Positions 7,684 through 16,123 of a stretch of DNA of 64,000 nt are shown piece after piece. Made by a program: the position numbers and the translations under genes. The notes under the pieces were generated by a model. That model searched no databases and had not been told where the DNA came from. It was given only the letters and a program-made list of their open reading frames with translations. Source of the DNA: CAWCPR01 sp963797475 (GTDB taxonomy: Bacteria; Chloroflexota; Anaerolineae; Anaerolineales; UBA4823); the NCBI GenBank assembly GCA_963797475.1, contig CAWCPR010000012.1:124001-188000 (forward strand). Direction: 5' to 3'. Position 1 is the stretch's first letter. Each line of letters starts with the position of its first letter.

Positions 7684-7847
7684 CTGGTTATTTTGGCTAC
7701 CCTGGCATCCACGCCGCCTGCAAAGAAATTTATTGGCTTAAAGTCCAGACTGGGTTGGCTAAGTTTGAGAATTAAGAATTGTGCCTGGCAGCGATATCCC
7801 CCTTGAAATCGAACTTCCAGAAAAGTGAAACTGGAAAGGATTGCTCG

Positions 7848-8057
7848 TTATTTTTTTGGGGGGTCCCCCAGATAATCCGCGATGCGGATCTCGTCGTTAA
7901 TTCCGCTTTTTTCCGGATCCCATATAATCATCGTCCGGCTCTGGCTGATCTCATACTTCTCCCGGTCTTCGGGTGAAGCGTTGTGAAGGGTTGGAATCCA
8001 CCATAGTGGGATGGACAGCTTGCGACCATCGGTCAAATCGACGTGCATATACTCATC
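7848..8057 (-). pseudogene. truncated DUF2442 gene
   Basis: About 66 residues remain, from MHVDLTDGRKLSIPLWW to the C-terminus, close to the intact gene at 4677-5006. The first 43 or so residues and the partner DUF4160 gene are missing; the break at 8057 joins directly to an unrelated fragment on the other strand. The internal ATG could still start a short product, but this looks like a remnant. Confidence 0.7.
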
Positions 8058-8323
8058 TTCTCGGGGGCATACCGCCCACCCTGACCGTTTGCAATACCGA
8101 TTCTCTCGGCGAGCAGATCTCAGCGCGCTTTCCCCAGGGCAAAGTGGTCAAGACCCTCACCAAGATGAATGCGCACGTAATAGTAAACCCGCGCCAGCAT
8201 GACGATGGCGATCCCCACGTATTCGTTAGCAGGAATCACACCCAGGAGAAAGCCCAGATTGCCAAATACCGCGCTATCGTGTTCGGCGGCGCTTACAGAC
8301 GGATTGACAACCACAGAGCCTAA
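8058..8323 (+). pseudogene. fragment of an NADPH-dependent F420 reductase-like gene
   Basis: Reading from the junction gives GGIPPTLTVCNTDSLGEQIS, RFPQGKVVKTLTKMNAHVIV and DPHVFVSRN, then degenerates and stops at 8323. That matches the middle of F420-dependent NADP oxidoreductase (Rossmann) proteins, where 'NT.SLGE.IQ..FP.A.VVK..N.M.A.V...P' is conserved. Both the N-terminal NADP-binding motif and the C-terminus are absent. Confidence 0.6.
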
Positions 8324-8453
8324 GGCCGACCGTTCAGTCCATGGAGGCATGCACCCGTTGGTGACAAGCGGAATCGGAAATATTAGCCGGCGGCACTGGC
8401 TGCACAGGAATTGGTGATTTTAGAGCGGTGGATGTTGGTTTGCGAGATGCGAT

Positions 8454-8897
8454 TCAGGAGGGTGGCGAGTAAACATAATCAACCGGATCGATGCGTGTGA
8501 TGCCATCGATCAGATCGAAATGGTTATCGACGGAGACGATTTCTGATAAGCCGTTGGTCTTCATGACCGCAACATGAATGAGGTCGCGAGCCGTGACCCC
8601 CTTTGTGGCGTAGCCGGCAAATAAGTCAACCGTCAGGCGGATATCCTCCAAAGTAATCGGATAAACCACGGATGCCAGGGTCAACACATCCGAGGCCATG
8701 GCGGTCGCCGCTTCCCACTGCTGTAGGGATCCATAGCGGTACAGGATCTCCTGGATGATCTCCGTATCAATCGCCACCGTAAGTTGACCATCAGCGACAG
8801 CTTGTATCACCCGGACACAAGAGTCTTTGTGGTGATGGGGTTGTCCAGCCGCATACATCGGCACATTTACGTCCAGAAAGACCAATCCACCATTCAC
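8454..8897 (-). CDS. vapC: PIN-domain ribonuclease toxin (VapC-type)
   Basis: 147 residues with the acidic PIN residues in place: D9 in VFLDVNV, E near 46 in EIIQEIL, D near 100 in TARDLIHVA, and D near 119 in SVDNHFDL. PIN toxins are Mg-dependent endoribonucleases, often acting on tRNA or rRNA, and are held inactive by the antitoxin. The start overlaps the antitoxin stop by four bases (ATGA), the usual coupling. Intact, with its own operator upstream of the pair. Confidence 0.85.
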   Translation of the reverse strand: MNGGLVFLDVNVPMYAAGQPHHHKDSCVRVIQAVADGQLTVAIDTEIIQEILYRYGSLQQWEAATAMASDVLTLASVVYPITLEDIRLTVDLFAGYATKGVTARDLIHVAVMKTNGLSEIVSVDNHFDLIDGITRIDPVDYVYSPPS

Positions 8898-9145
8898 GAA
8901 GATGAGGCCCCCGCTGCGATTTCTTCCTCCATTTCAGACCAATCGCTTACCGGAGCCTGGAGTGAGAGCAAGCGGTTTAAGGCGGCCTGACGGCGGTCAC
9001 GAGCCTTTCGCTCGAAATACACTTTTTCTACTGCCTCTCGAACGAGCACACTGAGCGGCTTGCCGGTGTTTTGAGAAAGCTCAACTAATGTCTCATATTG
9101 CTCTTTCGTAAGCACCGATTGAACACGTTTGGTGTAAATAGCCAT
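8894..9145 (-). CDS. vapB: ribbon-helix-helix antitoxin (VapB-type)
   Basis: 83 residues from ATG 9145, chosen because AAAGGAG (complement 9156-9162) is placed for it rather than for the TTG at 9154. KRVQSVLTKEQYETLVEL then GKPLSVLVREAVEKV is a ribbon-helix-helix DNA-binding domain; the acidic C-terminal tail (DWSEMEEEIAAG) would wrap the PIN toxin. It should repress its own promoter through the inverted repeat directly upstream. Confidence 0.8.
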   Translation of the reverse strand: MAIYTKRVQSVLTKEQYETLVELSQNTGKPLSVLVREAVEKVYFERKARDRRQAALNRLLSLQAPVSDWSEMEEEIAAGASSS

Positions 9146-9163
9146 TAAGACCAAACTCCTTTC

Positions 9164-9217
9164 ATAGTATCACTGCGATACTATTTATATAGTACTATCT
9201 AAATGAGACTATGTCAA
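9164..9217 (-). promoter_or_regulatory. vapBC promoter and operator
   Basis: On the minus strand TTGACA (complement 9212-9217), a 17-base spacer and TACTAT (complement 9189-9194) form a near-consensus promoter. Between it and the ribosome site lies a perfect inverted repeat, ATAGTATC-ACTGC-GATACTAT (9164-9184). A further TAGTACTA palindrome overlaps the -10 box, giving a two-site operator typical of ribbon-helix-helix autoregulation. Confidence 0.75.
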
Positions 9218-9591
9218 GTGCAGGGAGGTACTTAAAGGCGAATTCCTCCCCTGCCGTAGCGAGTGGGGAAGTCCGGCATGTTCACCTGGTCGGCAAGATA
9301 TCGGCTGGCACTGAGAGCCGGTTTTTGATTCATCCCTAGGCTGATCGTAAGACTCTGCGGTGGCTTACAGCCGCTACGATTCTTTCCAGATATTAACGAG
9401 TTCAGGCGATGGATGCGAACTGGCTGCCCTGCAAGGGAGGAGCGCGAAGTGATTTCTTGATGGATCCGTTCCGTCTGGCCGCCAATATCTGCATACTGTA
9501 AACAAACGATGATGCCAGGGACATCCCCGACAAGAAGGAAAAGTCGCCCAGAACAGCGCTTCGTCGACGCTGGAAAGGGCCTGTCTCCCTA
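9218..9591. other. intergenic region without recognisable gene
   Basis: About 370 bases. Short frames on both strands lack ribosome sites and family-like composition. No transposon end, tRNA or obvious structured RNA was seen; a few short GC-rich inverted repeats are present but weak. Confidence 0.5.
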
Positions 9592-9652
9592 TTGACAATT
9601 CCCTTTTTGGTTGCTAAAATCAAAGTAACTTTATTCAGTGTATAAACTAACT
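9592..9652 (+). promoter_or_regulatory. ROK-gene promoter with palindromic operator
   Basis: TTGACA (9592-9597), 17-base spacer and TAAAAT (9615-9620) form a strong promoter. Directly downstream, 9624-9652 is an imperfect 29-bp palindrome (outer AGT...ACT, inner TTTAT...ATAAA) that would cover the transcription start. This is the AT-rich operator type of ROK/NagC-XylR repressors, so autoregulation is likely. A related half-site AGTTTAT occurs at 10885-10891, upstream of the binding-protein gene. Confidence 0.65.
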
Positions 9653-10867
9653 ATGCGACGAAACATGCTTGGCAATCGAGATTTAATCCGCGGCATCAAC
9701 CGCTCCCTGGTCCTGACCACCATCAAGGCACTGGGGCCCATCGACCGGGCCCTGGTGGCCCGCCACACCGGCCTCAGCCCGGCGACCGTTTCCGGCATTA
9801 CCGCCGAGCTGATTGAAGACGACCTGATTTTCGAGAAAGAGACCGGCGACTCGCGCGGCGGCCGGCCCCCGATTTTGCTTGCGCTGAACCCTGGCGGTGG
9901 GTACGTGGTTGGCATCAAGCTGACCGAAAGCCAGGCCATTGGCGCCCTCACCGACCTGGAAGCCACCATCCTCGCCAAGCGTTCCAATCCGCTGCCCGGG
10001 CAGTCTTCCCAGGAGGTTATCGATACTTTGGCCGGGCTGGTGCACGACCTGTTGAGCGCCTCTCAACAGCCTGAGAGGAAGCTGCTGGGGGTGGGGGTGG
10101 GCCTGGCAGGGATCGTCGATTCAGCCAGGGGCGTGCTGCGCCTGTCGCCGTTCTTCGGCTGGCGCGATCTGCCCCTGCGGGACCTGCTCCAGGAGCGGAT
10201 CAAAACCCCAGTGTACGTGGACAACGACGTCAACACCCTGACCATTGCAGAGAAATGGTTTGGCGCCGGGCAGCAGGTGGACCATTTCCTGACCGTCACC
10301 ATCGGGCGGGGCGTCGGCATGGGGATTGTGGTTAACGGCGAGTTTTACAGTGGAGCCGGCGGGGGCGCCGGCGAGTTCGGCCATATCGTCGTGGACCCGC
10401 AAGGGCCGGCCTGCCACTGCGGAAAGCGCGGCTGTCTGGAGAGCATCGTGAGCGAACCGGGGCTCATACAGGCCGCTAACGAAGCCTATCGCCAGGGCCA
10501 GCTCCCTGCGCCGGTGGACAGCGTCGAGCAGTTGCTGGCCCTGGCGGAGCAGGGCAACCCGGCTGCGCAGGCGATCTTCGTCCAGGCCGGCGCCATCCTG
10601 GGGCAAGCCATCGCCAATTTGATCAACCTTTTCAACCCGCAGCGCATCATCCTCGCCGGCGAGGGGGTGCGCATCGGGAATCCTTTGTTCGACCCCATGC
10701 GAGCCGCCATCCGGCGCCATGTCATGCCTGGGCTGGCGGACGACACCGAGATTCGCATCGATCCCTGGGGCGACGACGCCTGGGCGCGCGGGGCCGCCAG
10801 CCTGGTGCTGCGCGAGCTCTTCAAATCCCCGATCAGCCATAAAGAGATCCTGGCGCCAGCCGGATAA
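9653..10867 (+). CDS. ROK-family transcriptional repressor
   Basis: 404 residues from ATG 9653; upstream GTG 9638 and downstream ATG 9665 are possible, and no clear ribosome site decides. N-terminal winged HTH (GLSPATVSGITAELIEDDL, about 35-55) and a ROK sugar-kinase-fold domain with VGVGLAGIVD, VYVDNDVNTL, the GAGEFGHIVV turn and the zinc site CHCGKRGCLE. ROK regulators of this type sense sugars or sugar phosphates. Its neighbours (transporter, GH66, GH15) point to glucose or isomalto-oligosaccharides as inducer, which is inference. Confidence 0.85.
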   Translation: MRRNMLGNRDLIRGINRSLVLTTIKALGPIDRALVARHTGLSPATVSGITAELIEDDLIFEKETGDSRGGRPPILLALNPGGGYVVGIKLTESQAIGALTDLEATILAKRSNPLPGQSSQEVIDTLAGLVHDLLSASQQPERKLLGVGVGLAGIVDSARGVLRLSPFFGWRDLPLRDLLQERIKTPVYVDNDVNTLTIAEKWFGAGQQVDHFLTVTIGRGVGMGIVVNGEFYSGAGGGAGEFGHIVVDPQGPACHCGKRGCLESIVSEPGLIQAANEAYRQGQLPAPVDSVEQLLALAEQGNPAAQAIFVQAGAILGQAIANLINLFNPQRIILAGEGVRIGNPLFDPMRAAIRRHVMPGLADDTEIRIDPWGDDAWARGAASLVLRELFKSPISHKEILAPAG

Positions 10868-11033
10868 TCTCTTTTTTTATCCAAAGTTTATTTCTTCGCT
10901 GAACGAACATACAGGAGGTGAGCCGCCATTATCAATACCCGTGGATAACGAACCTTCGACAATTTCAAAGCCGGCGCGCTGCTTGGTCGCGCTGGCATGT
11001 AGCGAACCCAATTTTCTTTGGTTAGGAGGAGCA

Positions 11034-12410
11034 ATGAAAGCCCGTTTACCGCTATTTTCTGCGTTGAGTCTCTTACTGGCGTTCTCTTTAGTCCTGGCCG
11101 CCTGTGCGCCCGGCGCTGCTACCAGCGTCGCGCCCCCCGAGACCATTAAAGAGACGGTCGTTGTCACCCAGGAAGTTGAGAAAGTCGTGACCCAGCAGGT
11201 TGAGAAGGTTGTCACCGCCACACCCCCGCCGCAAGGCCCTGTCACCATCTCCTTCTGGCACGGCTACAACGCCGATGTCGAAACCCCCTTCGTCGAAAAT
11301 ACGATCATCCCGGCCTTCGAGGCCGCCCACCCGGACATCAAGGTCCAGTCGGTGGCGATCCCTTACGACCAGTTCCACCAGAAGCTGCTGACCGCCATCG
11401 CCGGCGGCTCGGCCCCGGATGTCGCCCGCCTGGATATCATCTGGGTGCCCGAGTTTGGCGCAATGGGAGCCCTGGCGCCGCTCGACCAGGACATGTCCGA
11501 TTTTGGCGCCCTCAAAGACAGCGTCTTCCCCGGGCCGCTTTCCACCAATTTCTACCAGGGCCGCTATTACGGCCTGCCGCTGGACACCAACACCCGTGTC
11601 CTGGTCTATAACAAGGCCGTTTTCACGGCAGCCGGCATCGAGAACCCGCCGGCGACGATTGAAGAGTTCCAGGCGGACTGTGCTAAAATCAAGAGCCTGG
11701 GCGCCGACAAGTACTGTTTCGCCGACGGCGGCACCTACGCCTGGGCGGTAGATCCCTGGATTTGGAGCTTTGGCGGCGCCATGACCGACCCCGATATCAC
11801 CAAGGCCAGCGATTTCCTGAATGGCGCCGCTACGGTCTCGGCCTACCAGTTCCTCAAAGACAGCCTGGACCAGGAGTATATCCATCCCGGGATCATGGGC
11901 GGCGGCGTGGACACCTGGGGCGCTTTCGGCAAGGGCGACGTCGCCATGATCCTGGAAGGGCCATGGTTCCCGCCCTCCTTCGTCCAGCAGTTCCCCGATG
12001 TCCAGTACGGCATGGCGCTCATGCCCGCCGGCGAGGGCGGCTCGATCTCGGTTGTCGGTGGTGAGGACATCACCGTGTTCCAGCAGAGTCAAAACAAGGC
12101 GGCCGCCGAGGAGTTCGTGCGCTTCATGCTCTCGATGGACACCCAGCTCCAGATGGCCAGCGTCGGCCAGATGCCGGTTCTCACAGCGACCAGCCAGGGT
12201 GATGCTTCCAGTAAGCTGCCGGATTACTTCGCCATTTTCCTGGAACAGCTTCAAAACGCGGAAGCCCGTACGCCTACCCCCGTCTGGCCGCAGATGGAGC
12301 AGGTGCTCACCGACGCCGGCACGGCGATCTTGAATGGCAACGTCGCCGCCCAGCAAGGCCTGGACGACGCCGCCGCGAAGATCGACCAGCTCCTGCCCAA
12401 AATGCAGTAG
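11034..12410 (+). CDS. sugar ABC transporter substrate-binding lipoprotein
   Basis: 458 residues. ATG 11034 follows TTAGGAGGAGCA. Signal peptide with lipobox LVLAACAP, then a Val/Thr/Glu/Lys linker with two EKVVT repeats, then a family-1 (MalE/UgpB-like) binding protein from about residue 65: ITISFWHG-type start, FEAAHPDIKV, APDVARLDIIWVPEF, YYGLPLDTNTRVLVYNK and the GKGDVAMILEGPWF motif. It should capture oligosaccharides outside the cell. Context with GH66 and GH15 suggests isomalto-oligosaccharides. A hairpin separates it from the permease genes. Confidence 0.9.
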   Translation: MKARLPLFSALSLLLAFSLVLAACAPGAATSVAPPETIKETVVVTQEVEKVVTQQVEKVVTATPPPQGPVTISFWHGYNADVETPFVENTIIPAFEAAHPDIKVQSVAIPYDQFHQKLLTAIAGGSAPDVARLDIIWVPEFGAMGALAPLDQDMSDFGALKDSVFPGPLSTNFYQGRYYGLPLDTNTRVLVYNKAVFTAAGIENPPATIEEFQADCAKIKSLGADKYCFADGGTYAWAVDPWIWSFGGAMTDPDITKASDFLNGAATVSAYQFLKDSLDQEYIHPGIMGGGVDTWGAFGKGDVAMILEGPWFPPSFVQQFPDVQYGMALMPAGEGGSISVVGGEDITVFQQSQNKAAAEEFVRFMLSMDTQLQMASVGQMPVLTATSQGDASSKLPDYFAIFLEQLQNAEARTPTPVWPQMEQVLTDAGTAILNGNVAAQQGLDDAAAKIDQLLPKMQ

Positions 12411-12420
12411 CATCCTCAGT

Positions 12421-12446
12421 GGAGGCCCTGGGAAACCGGGGCCTCC
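12421..12446 (+). promoter_or_regulatory. intergenic hairpin after binding-protein gene
   Basis: Perfect 8-bp stem GGAGGCCC / GGGCCTCC with a 10-base loop, 11 bases after the binding-protein stop and 27 before the permease start. No T-run follows, so it is more likely an RNA-processing or partial-attenuation element than a full terminator. It would leave more binding-protein mRNA than permease mRNA. Confidence 0.55.
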
Positions 12447-12472
12447 CCATTTCCCTGCACGGAGCTGCCCTG

Positions 12473-13369
12473 ATGGGAATGAGCTATCGCACCCAAAAGC
12501 GGGTCATCCCCTACCTCTTCTTGCTGCCGGCCATTGGGCTCTTTGCTGTCTTCATGATCTATCCCCTGGCGAAAGGCCTGCAGATGAGCTTTTACAAGTG
12601 GGCGATTATGCCCGGCCAGGCCAGCGCATTTGTCGGGCTGCAGAACTACTCGCACGCCTTTCGGGACCCGGTGGTGGGGGTGGCTTTCCGCAACACGCTG
12701 ATCTACACCCTGGTGACGGTGCCCGGGCAGATGATCCTGGCCATGCTGGCCGCCCTGCTGATTAACGCCATTCCGCGTGGCAAGATCTTCTTCCGCACAC
12801 TGTATTACATCCCGGTCATCACCTCCTGGGTGATCGTCTCCCTGCTTTTTCGATACTTGTTTCAAAGCCCGGAGGGCCTGATCAATTACTTCCTCGTGGA
12901 AGTTTTCCATGTCGTCTCCAAGCCTGTCCCCTGGCTGCAGCAGGCCAGCACTGCCATGGTCCCGATCACCGGACTGGGGATCTGGAAGGGCATCGGCTGG
13001 TCGATGATCATCTACCTGGCTGCCCTGGAGTCCATCCCCAGGGAGCTGCTGGAGGCGGCCGCGATCGACGGGGCGACCGCCTGGCAGCGCTTCCGGCGCG
13101 TGACCCTGCCGTTGATCGGCCCGACGGTGGTCTTCACCCTGGTGCTGCTTCTGATCGGCGGATTCAACGTTTTCATCTCCGTTTACCTGATCACCAACGG
13201 CGGCCCGATGCAGCAGACCGAGGTCATGCTCAGCTATATGTACCACCAGGCCTTCGATTTCATCGATTTCGGCTATGGCGCGGCGCTTTCCTTCCTGATG
13301 GCCATCCTGATCGTCACGCTGAGCTACTTGCAGGTCAAGTACCTGCGCCGCCCGGAAGAGATCTACTGA
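12473..13369 (+). CDS. sugar ABC transporter permease (MalF-like)
   Basis: 298 residues, six membrane helices. ATG 12473 has GGAG nine bases upstream; a second ATG at 12479 is possible. The cytoplasmic EAA loop that contacts the ATPase is visible: LEAAAIDGATAWQRFRRV then LPLIGP (about residues 195-220). Pairs with the MalG-like gene 10 bases downstream. No ATPase gene lies in this locus, so a shared MsmK-type ATPase elsewhere in the genome is expected. Confidence 0.88.
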   Translation: MGMSYRTQKRVIPYLFLLPAIGLFAVFMIYPLAKGLQMSFYKWAIMPGQASAFVGLQNYSHAFRDPVVGVAFRNTLIYTLVTVPGQMILAMLAALLINAIPRGKIFFRTLYYIPVITSWVIVSLLFRYLFQSPEGLINYFLVEVFHVVSKPVPWLQQASTAMVPITGLGIWKGIGWSMIIYLAALESIPRELLEAAAIDGATAWQRFRRVTLPLIGPTVVFTLVLLLIGGFNVFISVYLITNGGPMQQTEVMLSYMYHQAFDFIDFGYGAALSFLMAILIVTLSYLQVKYLRRPEEIY

Positions 13370-13379
13370 GAAAACTGGC

Positions 13380-14216
13380 ATGCAGATCCCTCGCTCGCTC
13401 ACCAAAAACTACCCGCTGTACCTGATCCTGGCCCTGGGGGCGGTCGTCATGATCTTCCCCTTTTTGTGGATGGCTTCGACCGCCTTCAAGGCGCACGTCT
13501 TCGTTATCGAGTACCCGCCAAAACTGATCCCCGACAATCCCACCTGGGACAACTTCATCCAGGCCTGGAACGCGAACAACTTCCAGGTCTATTTCCGCAA
13601 CAGCGCCTTCGTGGCGGTAACGGCTACGATCCTGTCGGTGCTGTTCTCCGCCATGGCGGCCTACTCTTTCGCCCGCTTCGAGTTCCGCGGCAAAGAGCCC
13701 ATTTTTTATTCGCTGCTGCTGGTCCTGATGGTCCCGAATATGGTCGCCATCATCCCGCAGTTCTTCTTGATGAAATTTCTCGGCCTGCGCAACAGCCTGT
13801 ATGGCCTGATCCTGATCTACATATCCACCAGCCTGGCGCTGAACATCTTCCTGTTGCGCGGTTTCTTCGAGCAGCTTCCTCACGAGCTGGAGGAAGCCGT
13901 GTTGATCGATGGCGGCAGCTACTTGACCATCTTTACGCGCATCGTCCTGCCGCTCTCCGCGCCGGCCCTGGCGACCGTCGCCATTTTCTCCTTCCTGGCC
14001 TTCTGGGATGAATTCATCATGGCCTTGACGTTCATCGACGACCCCGCCAAGCGCACCTTGCCCATCGCCATCGCTTTGTTCCAGGGCCAGCACGGCACCC
14101 AGTGGGGCCTGGTCTTTGCCGCTTCTTTGATCGCGCTGGCGCCCGTGGTGGCCTTCTTCCTTGGCATGCAGCGCTACTTCGTCGGCGGCCTGACCAGCGG
14201 GGCCTTTAAGGGCTGA
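13380..14216 (+). CDS. sugar ABC transporter permease (MalG-like)
   Basis: 278 residues, six helices. Typical MalG features: N-terminal 'L..GA.VMIFPFLWM..TAFK', the periplasmic stretch PDNPTWDNFIQAWN, and the EAA loop EEAVLIDGGSYLTIFTRI followed by LPLS (about 175-200). Ends with GLTSGAFKG, the usual C-terminal tail of this family. Forms the channel with the preceding MalF-like protein. A GTG-started glycosidase gene follows 16 bases later, so the two are in one transcript. Confidence 0.88.
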   Translation: MQIPRSLTKNYPLYLILALGAVVMIFPFLWMASTAFKAHVFVIEYPPKLIPDNPTWDNFIQAWNANNFQVYFRNSAFVAVTATILSVLFSAMAAYSFARFEFRGKEPIFYSLLLVLMVPNMVAIIPQFFLMKFLGLRNSLYGLILIYISTSLALNIFLLRGFFEQLPHELEEAVLIDGGSYLTIFTRIVLPLSAPALATVAIFSFLAFWDEFIMALTFIDDPAKRTLPIAIALFQGQHGTQWGLVFAASLIALAPVVAFFLGMQRYFVGGLTSGAFKG

Positions 14217-14232
14217 AGCCAGGGACCGGCGC

Positions 14233-16107
14233 GTGGGAAAGAGAAGCGCAATCTGCGCTTTGAAGACGCCTAGGGCAACTGTCGTCCTGGTCATTTTCCT
14301 GGCTCTGGCGGGCTGCGCCAGAACCAGGCCGTCTTCCACCGTGCAGGTCACTTCGCCGCAAACTCTTGCGCCGCCGACCTTTTCGCCGGGCCCTACCCCG
14401 GCGGCCACATCTCAACCAACGGAGCCATCCACTGTGATATCCGCCCAGATCAGCGATTTTTCCTTCGATAAAGCCTTTTACCGCCCGGGCGAAACCGTTC
14501 ACCTGGCGGGTAAGCTCACCAGCCAAGTACGGCAGCCAGCGGAAGCCCGGCTGGTAGCCGAGATCACGCAGGTCGCCGGCCGCCTGGAGCGCCTGGAGCA
14601 GCCGCTGACCTTGCAAGGCGGCGAGCAGGCTTTCGAATTTTCCTGGCAGCCGCCTGAACAGGCGCCGCGTGGCTACGGCCTCGATCTTACCTTGCAGACC
14701 CTTTCCGGCGAGACGCTGGCCTCCGCCTCCACCGCATTTGATGTGCTGGAGCGCTGGACCCAGGCCCCGCGCTACGGCTTCCTGAGCGATTTCCCCCCTG
14801 GACGAAGCGACATCCCCGCCACCCTGTCCTGGCTCAATCGTAACCACATCAACGCCTTGCAGTTCTACGATTGGATGTACCGCCACGAGCAGCTCCTTAC
14901 CGACCAGGAGCCTTACCAGGACCCGCTCGGGCGCACGCTCTCGCGGGCCACGGTGGAGCAACTGATCGCAGCCGCGCACGGGTACAACATTGCCGCCATG
15001 CCCTATACAGCGGTTTACGCCGCCTCGCTGGATTTCTACCGGCAGCACCCCGATTGGGCAATGTACGCCGTCGACGGCAAGCCGCTCTTCTTCGGCGATA
15101 ACTTCCTGGTATACATGGACCCCCGCCCGGATTCTCCCTGGACCCGGCACCTGCTGGATCAGTTCGACCAGGTGTTGGAGCAGACTGCTTTCGATGGCAT
15201 CCACCTGGACCAATATGGCGATCCCAAGACTGGCTACGACGCCCAGGGCCGTTCGTACCCGCTCGACAGCGCCCTGGCGGAGTTTATCGACCTGACCCAC
15301 CAGCGCGTGGTCGCTCAACGCCCGGATGGGGCGGTGGTGTTCAACGCCGTGACGAACTGGCCCATCGAAGCGGTGGCGCCCGCGGATGAGGATATCGTCT
15401 ATATCGAGGTCTGGCCCCCCTATACCTGGTTCAGCGAGCTGCACCAGTTGGTCGTCCAGGCCCAGAAGCTGGGGAATGAGGCGGAGCTTGCTCCGAAGGC
15501 GGTGGTGCTGGCGGCTTACATCAGCCCCGGCCTGGAGCACAACGTGCGCCTGGCCGACGCGATCATCTTCGCCAGCGGCGGCGGGCATATCGAGCTGGGC
15601 GAGCAGAACGGGATGCTGGCCGACCCGTACTTCCCTAAGTACGAGCCGCTGTCCCCCGGCCTGGCCGAAGCCATGCGCCGCTATTACGACTTCGCCGTGC
15701 GTTACGAGGATGTGATCGGGCCCACGACCCGCGACGCCACCCTGGCGTATGCGAACTGGGTCACGCTGCAAGGGGTTTCCACCAACCCGGGCCAGGTGAA
15801 GGACACAGTCATGCCGTTGGTGCGCGAATCGCCGGGCTACACCGCCATAAGCCTGGTGAACCTGCTGGGCCTGGCCTCGCCCGAGTGGAAGGTGCCAGTG
15901 GCAGCCGCGCCGGACGCCCTGGGGCCCACGGTGGTGCGCATCTCGGCCGTCCAGCAAACTGTCCGGGGGATTTGGGCGGCCTCGCCGGATGGCGACGACC
16001 TGTCCCTGCGCCCGCTGGAATTCAGCCAATCGGGCGGCGAGATCAGCCTGCGGCTCCCCGGGCTCGCCTACTGGAGCATGCTGCTGGTCGAATGGGTTGC
16101 CCAATAA
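14233..16107 (+). CDS. GH66-family dextranase-like lipoprotein
   Basis: 624 residues from GTG 14233. Lipoprotein signal with lipobox LALAGCAR, a Pro/Thr linker, a beta-sandwich domain (about 75-170) and the GH66 catalytic barrel (about 175-520) with NRNHINALQFYDWMYRHE, GRTLSRATVEQLIAAAH and FGDNFLVYMDPRPDSPWT. The likely nucleophile is D326 in FDGIHLDQYGD and the acid/base E392 in VYIEVWPPY. GH66 enzymes cut alpha-1,6-glucans (dextran) or make cyclic isomalto-oligosaccharides. A C-terminal beta domain follows. Surface anchoring next to a transporter supports external dextran degradation. Confidence 0.85.
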   Translation: MGKRSAICALKTPRATVVLVIFLALAGCARTRPSSTVQVTSPQTLAPPTFSPGPTPAATSQPTEPSTVISAQISDFSFDKAFYRPGETVHLAGKLTSQVRQPAEARLVAEITQVAGRLERLEQPLTLQGGEQAFEFSWQPPEQAPRGYGLDLTLQTLSGETLASASTAFDVLERWTQAPRYGFLSDFPPGRSDIPATLSWLNRNHINALQFYDWMYRHEQLLTDQEPYQDPLGRTLSRATVEQLIAAAHGYNIAAMPYTAVYAASLDFYRQHPDWAMYAVDGKPLFFGDNFLVYMDPRPDSPWTRHLLDQFDQVLEQTAFDGIHLDQYGDPKTGYDAQGRSYPLDSALAEFIDLTHQRVVAQRPDGAVVFNAVTNWPIEAVAPADEDIVYIEVWPPYTWFSELHQLVVQAQKLGNEAELAPKAVVLAAYISPGLEHNVRLADAIIFASGGGHIELGEQNGMLADPYFPKYEPLSPGLAEAMRRYYDFAVRYEDVIGPTTRDATLAYANWVTLQGVSTNPGQVKDTVMPLVRESPGYTAISLVNLLGLASPEWKVPVAAAPDALGPTVVRISAVQQTVRGIWAASPDGDDLSLRPLEFSQSGGEISLRLPGLAYWSMLLVEWVAQ

Positions 16108-16123
16108 TGGGGGGATTGAGACG

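Larger units (their letters stand above)
7512..8057. repeat. 546-bp segment, copy B of the diverged direct repeat
   Basis: Same content and orientation as 4340-4886. It fuses on the left to a transposase fragment and on the right to a fragment of an unrelated oxidoreductase gene, so it is a transplanted piece and not a complete locus. The spacer part (7684-7825) is closer to copy A than the coding part is. Confidence 0.85.

Noticed and set aside
11088..12413. 441-codon open frame on the minus strand
   Set aside because: Antisense shadow of the binding-protein gene.
14206..16104. 632-codon open frame on the minus strand
   Set aside because: Exact antisense of the GH66 gene; composition and motifs belong to the plus strand, and long antisense frames are expected at this GC content.
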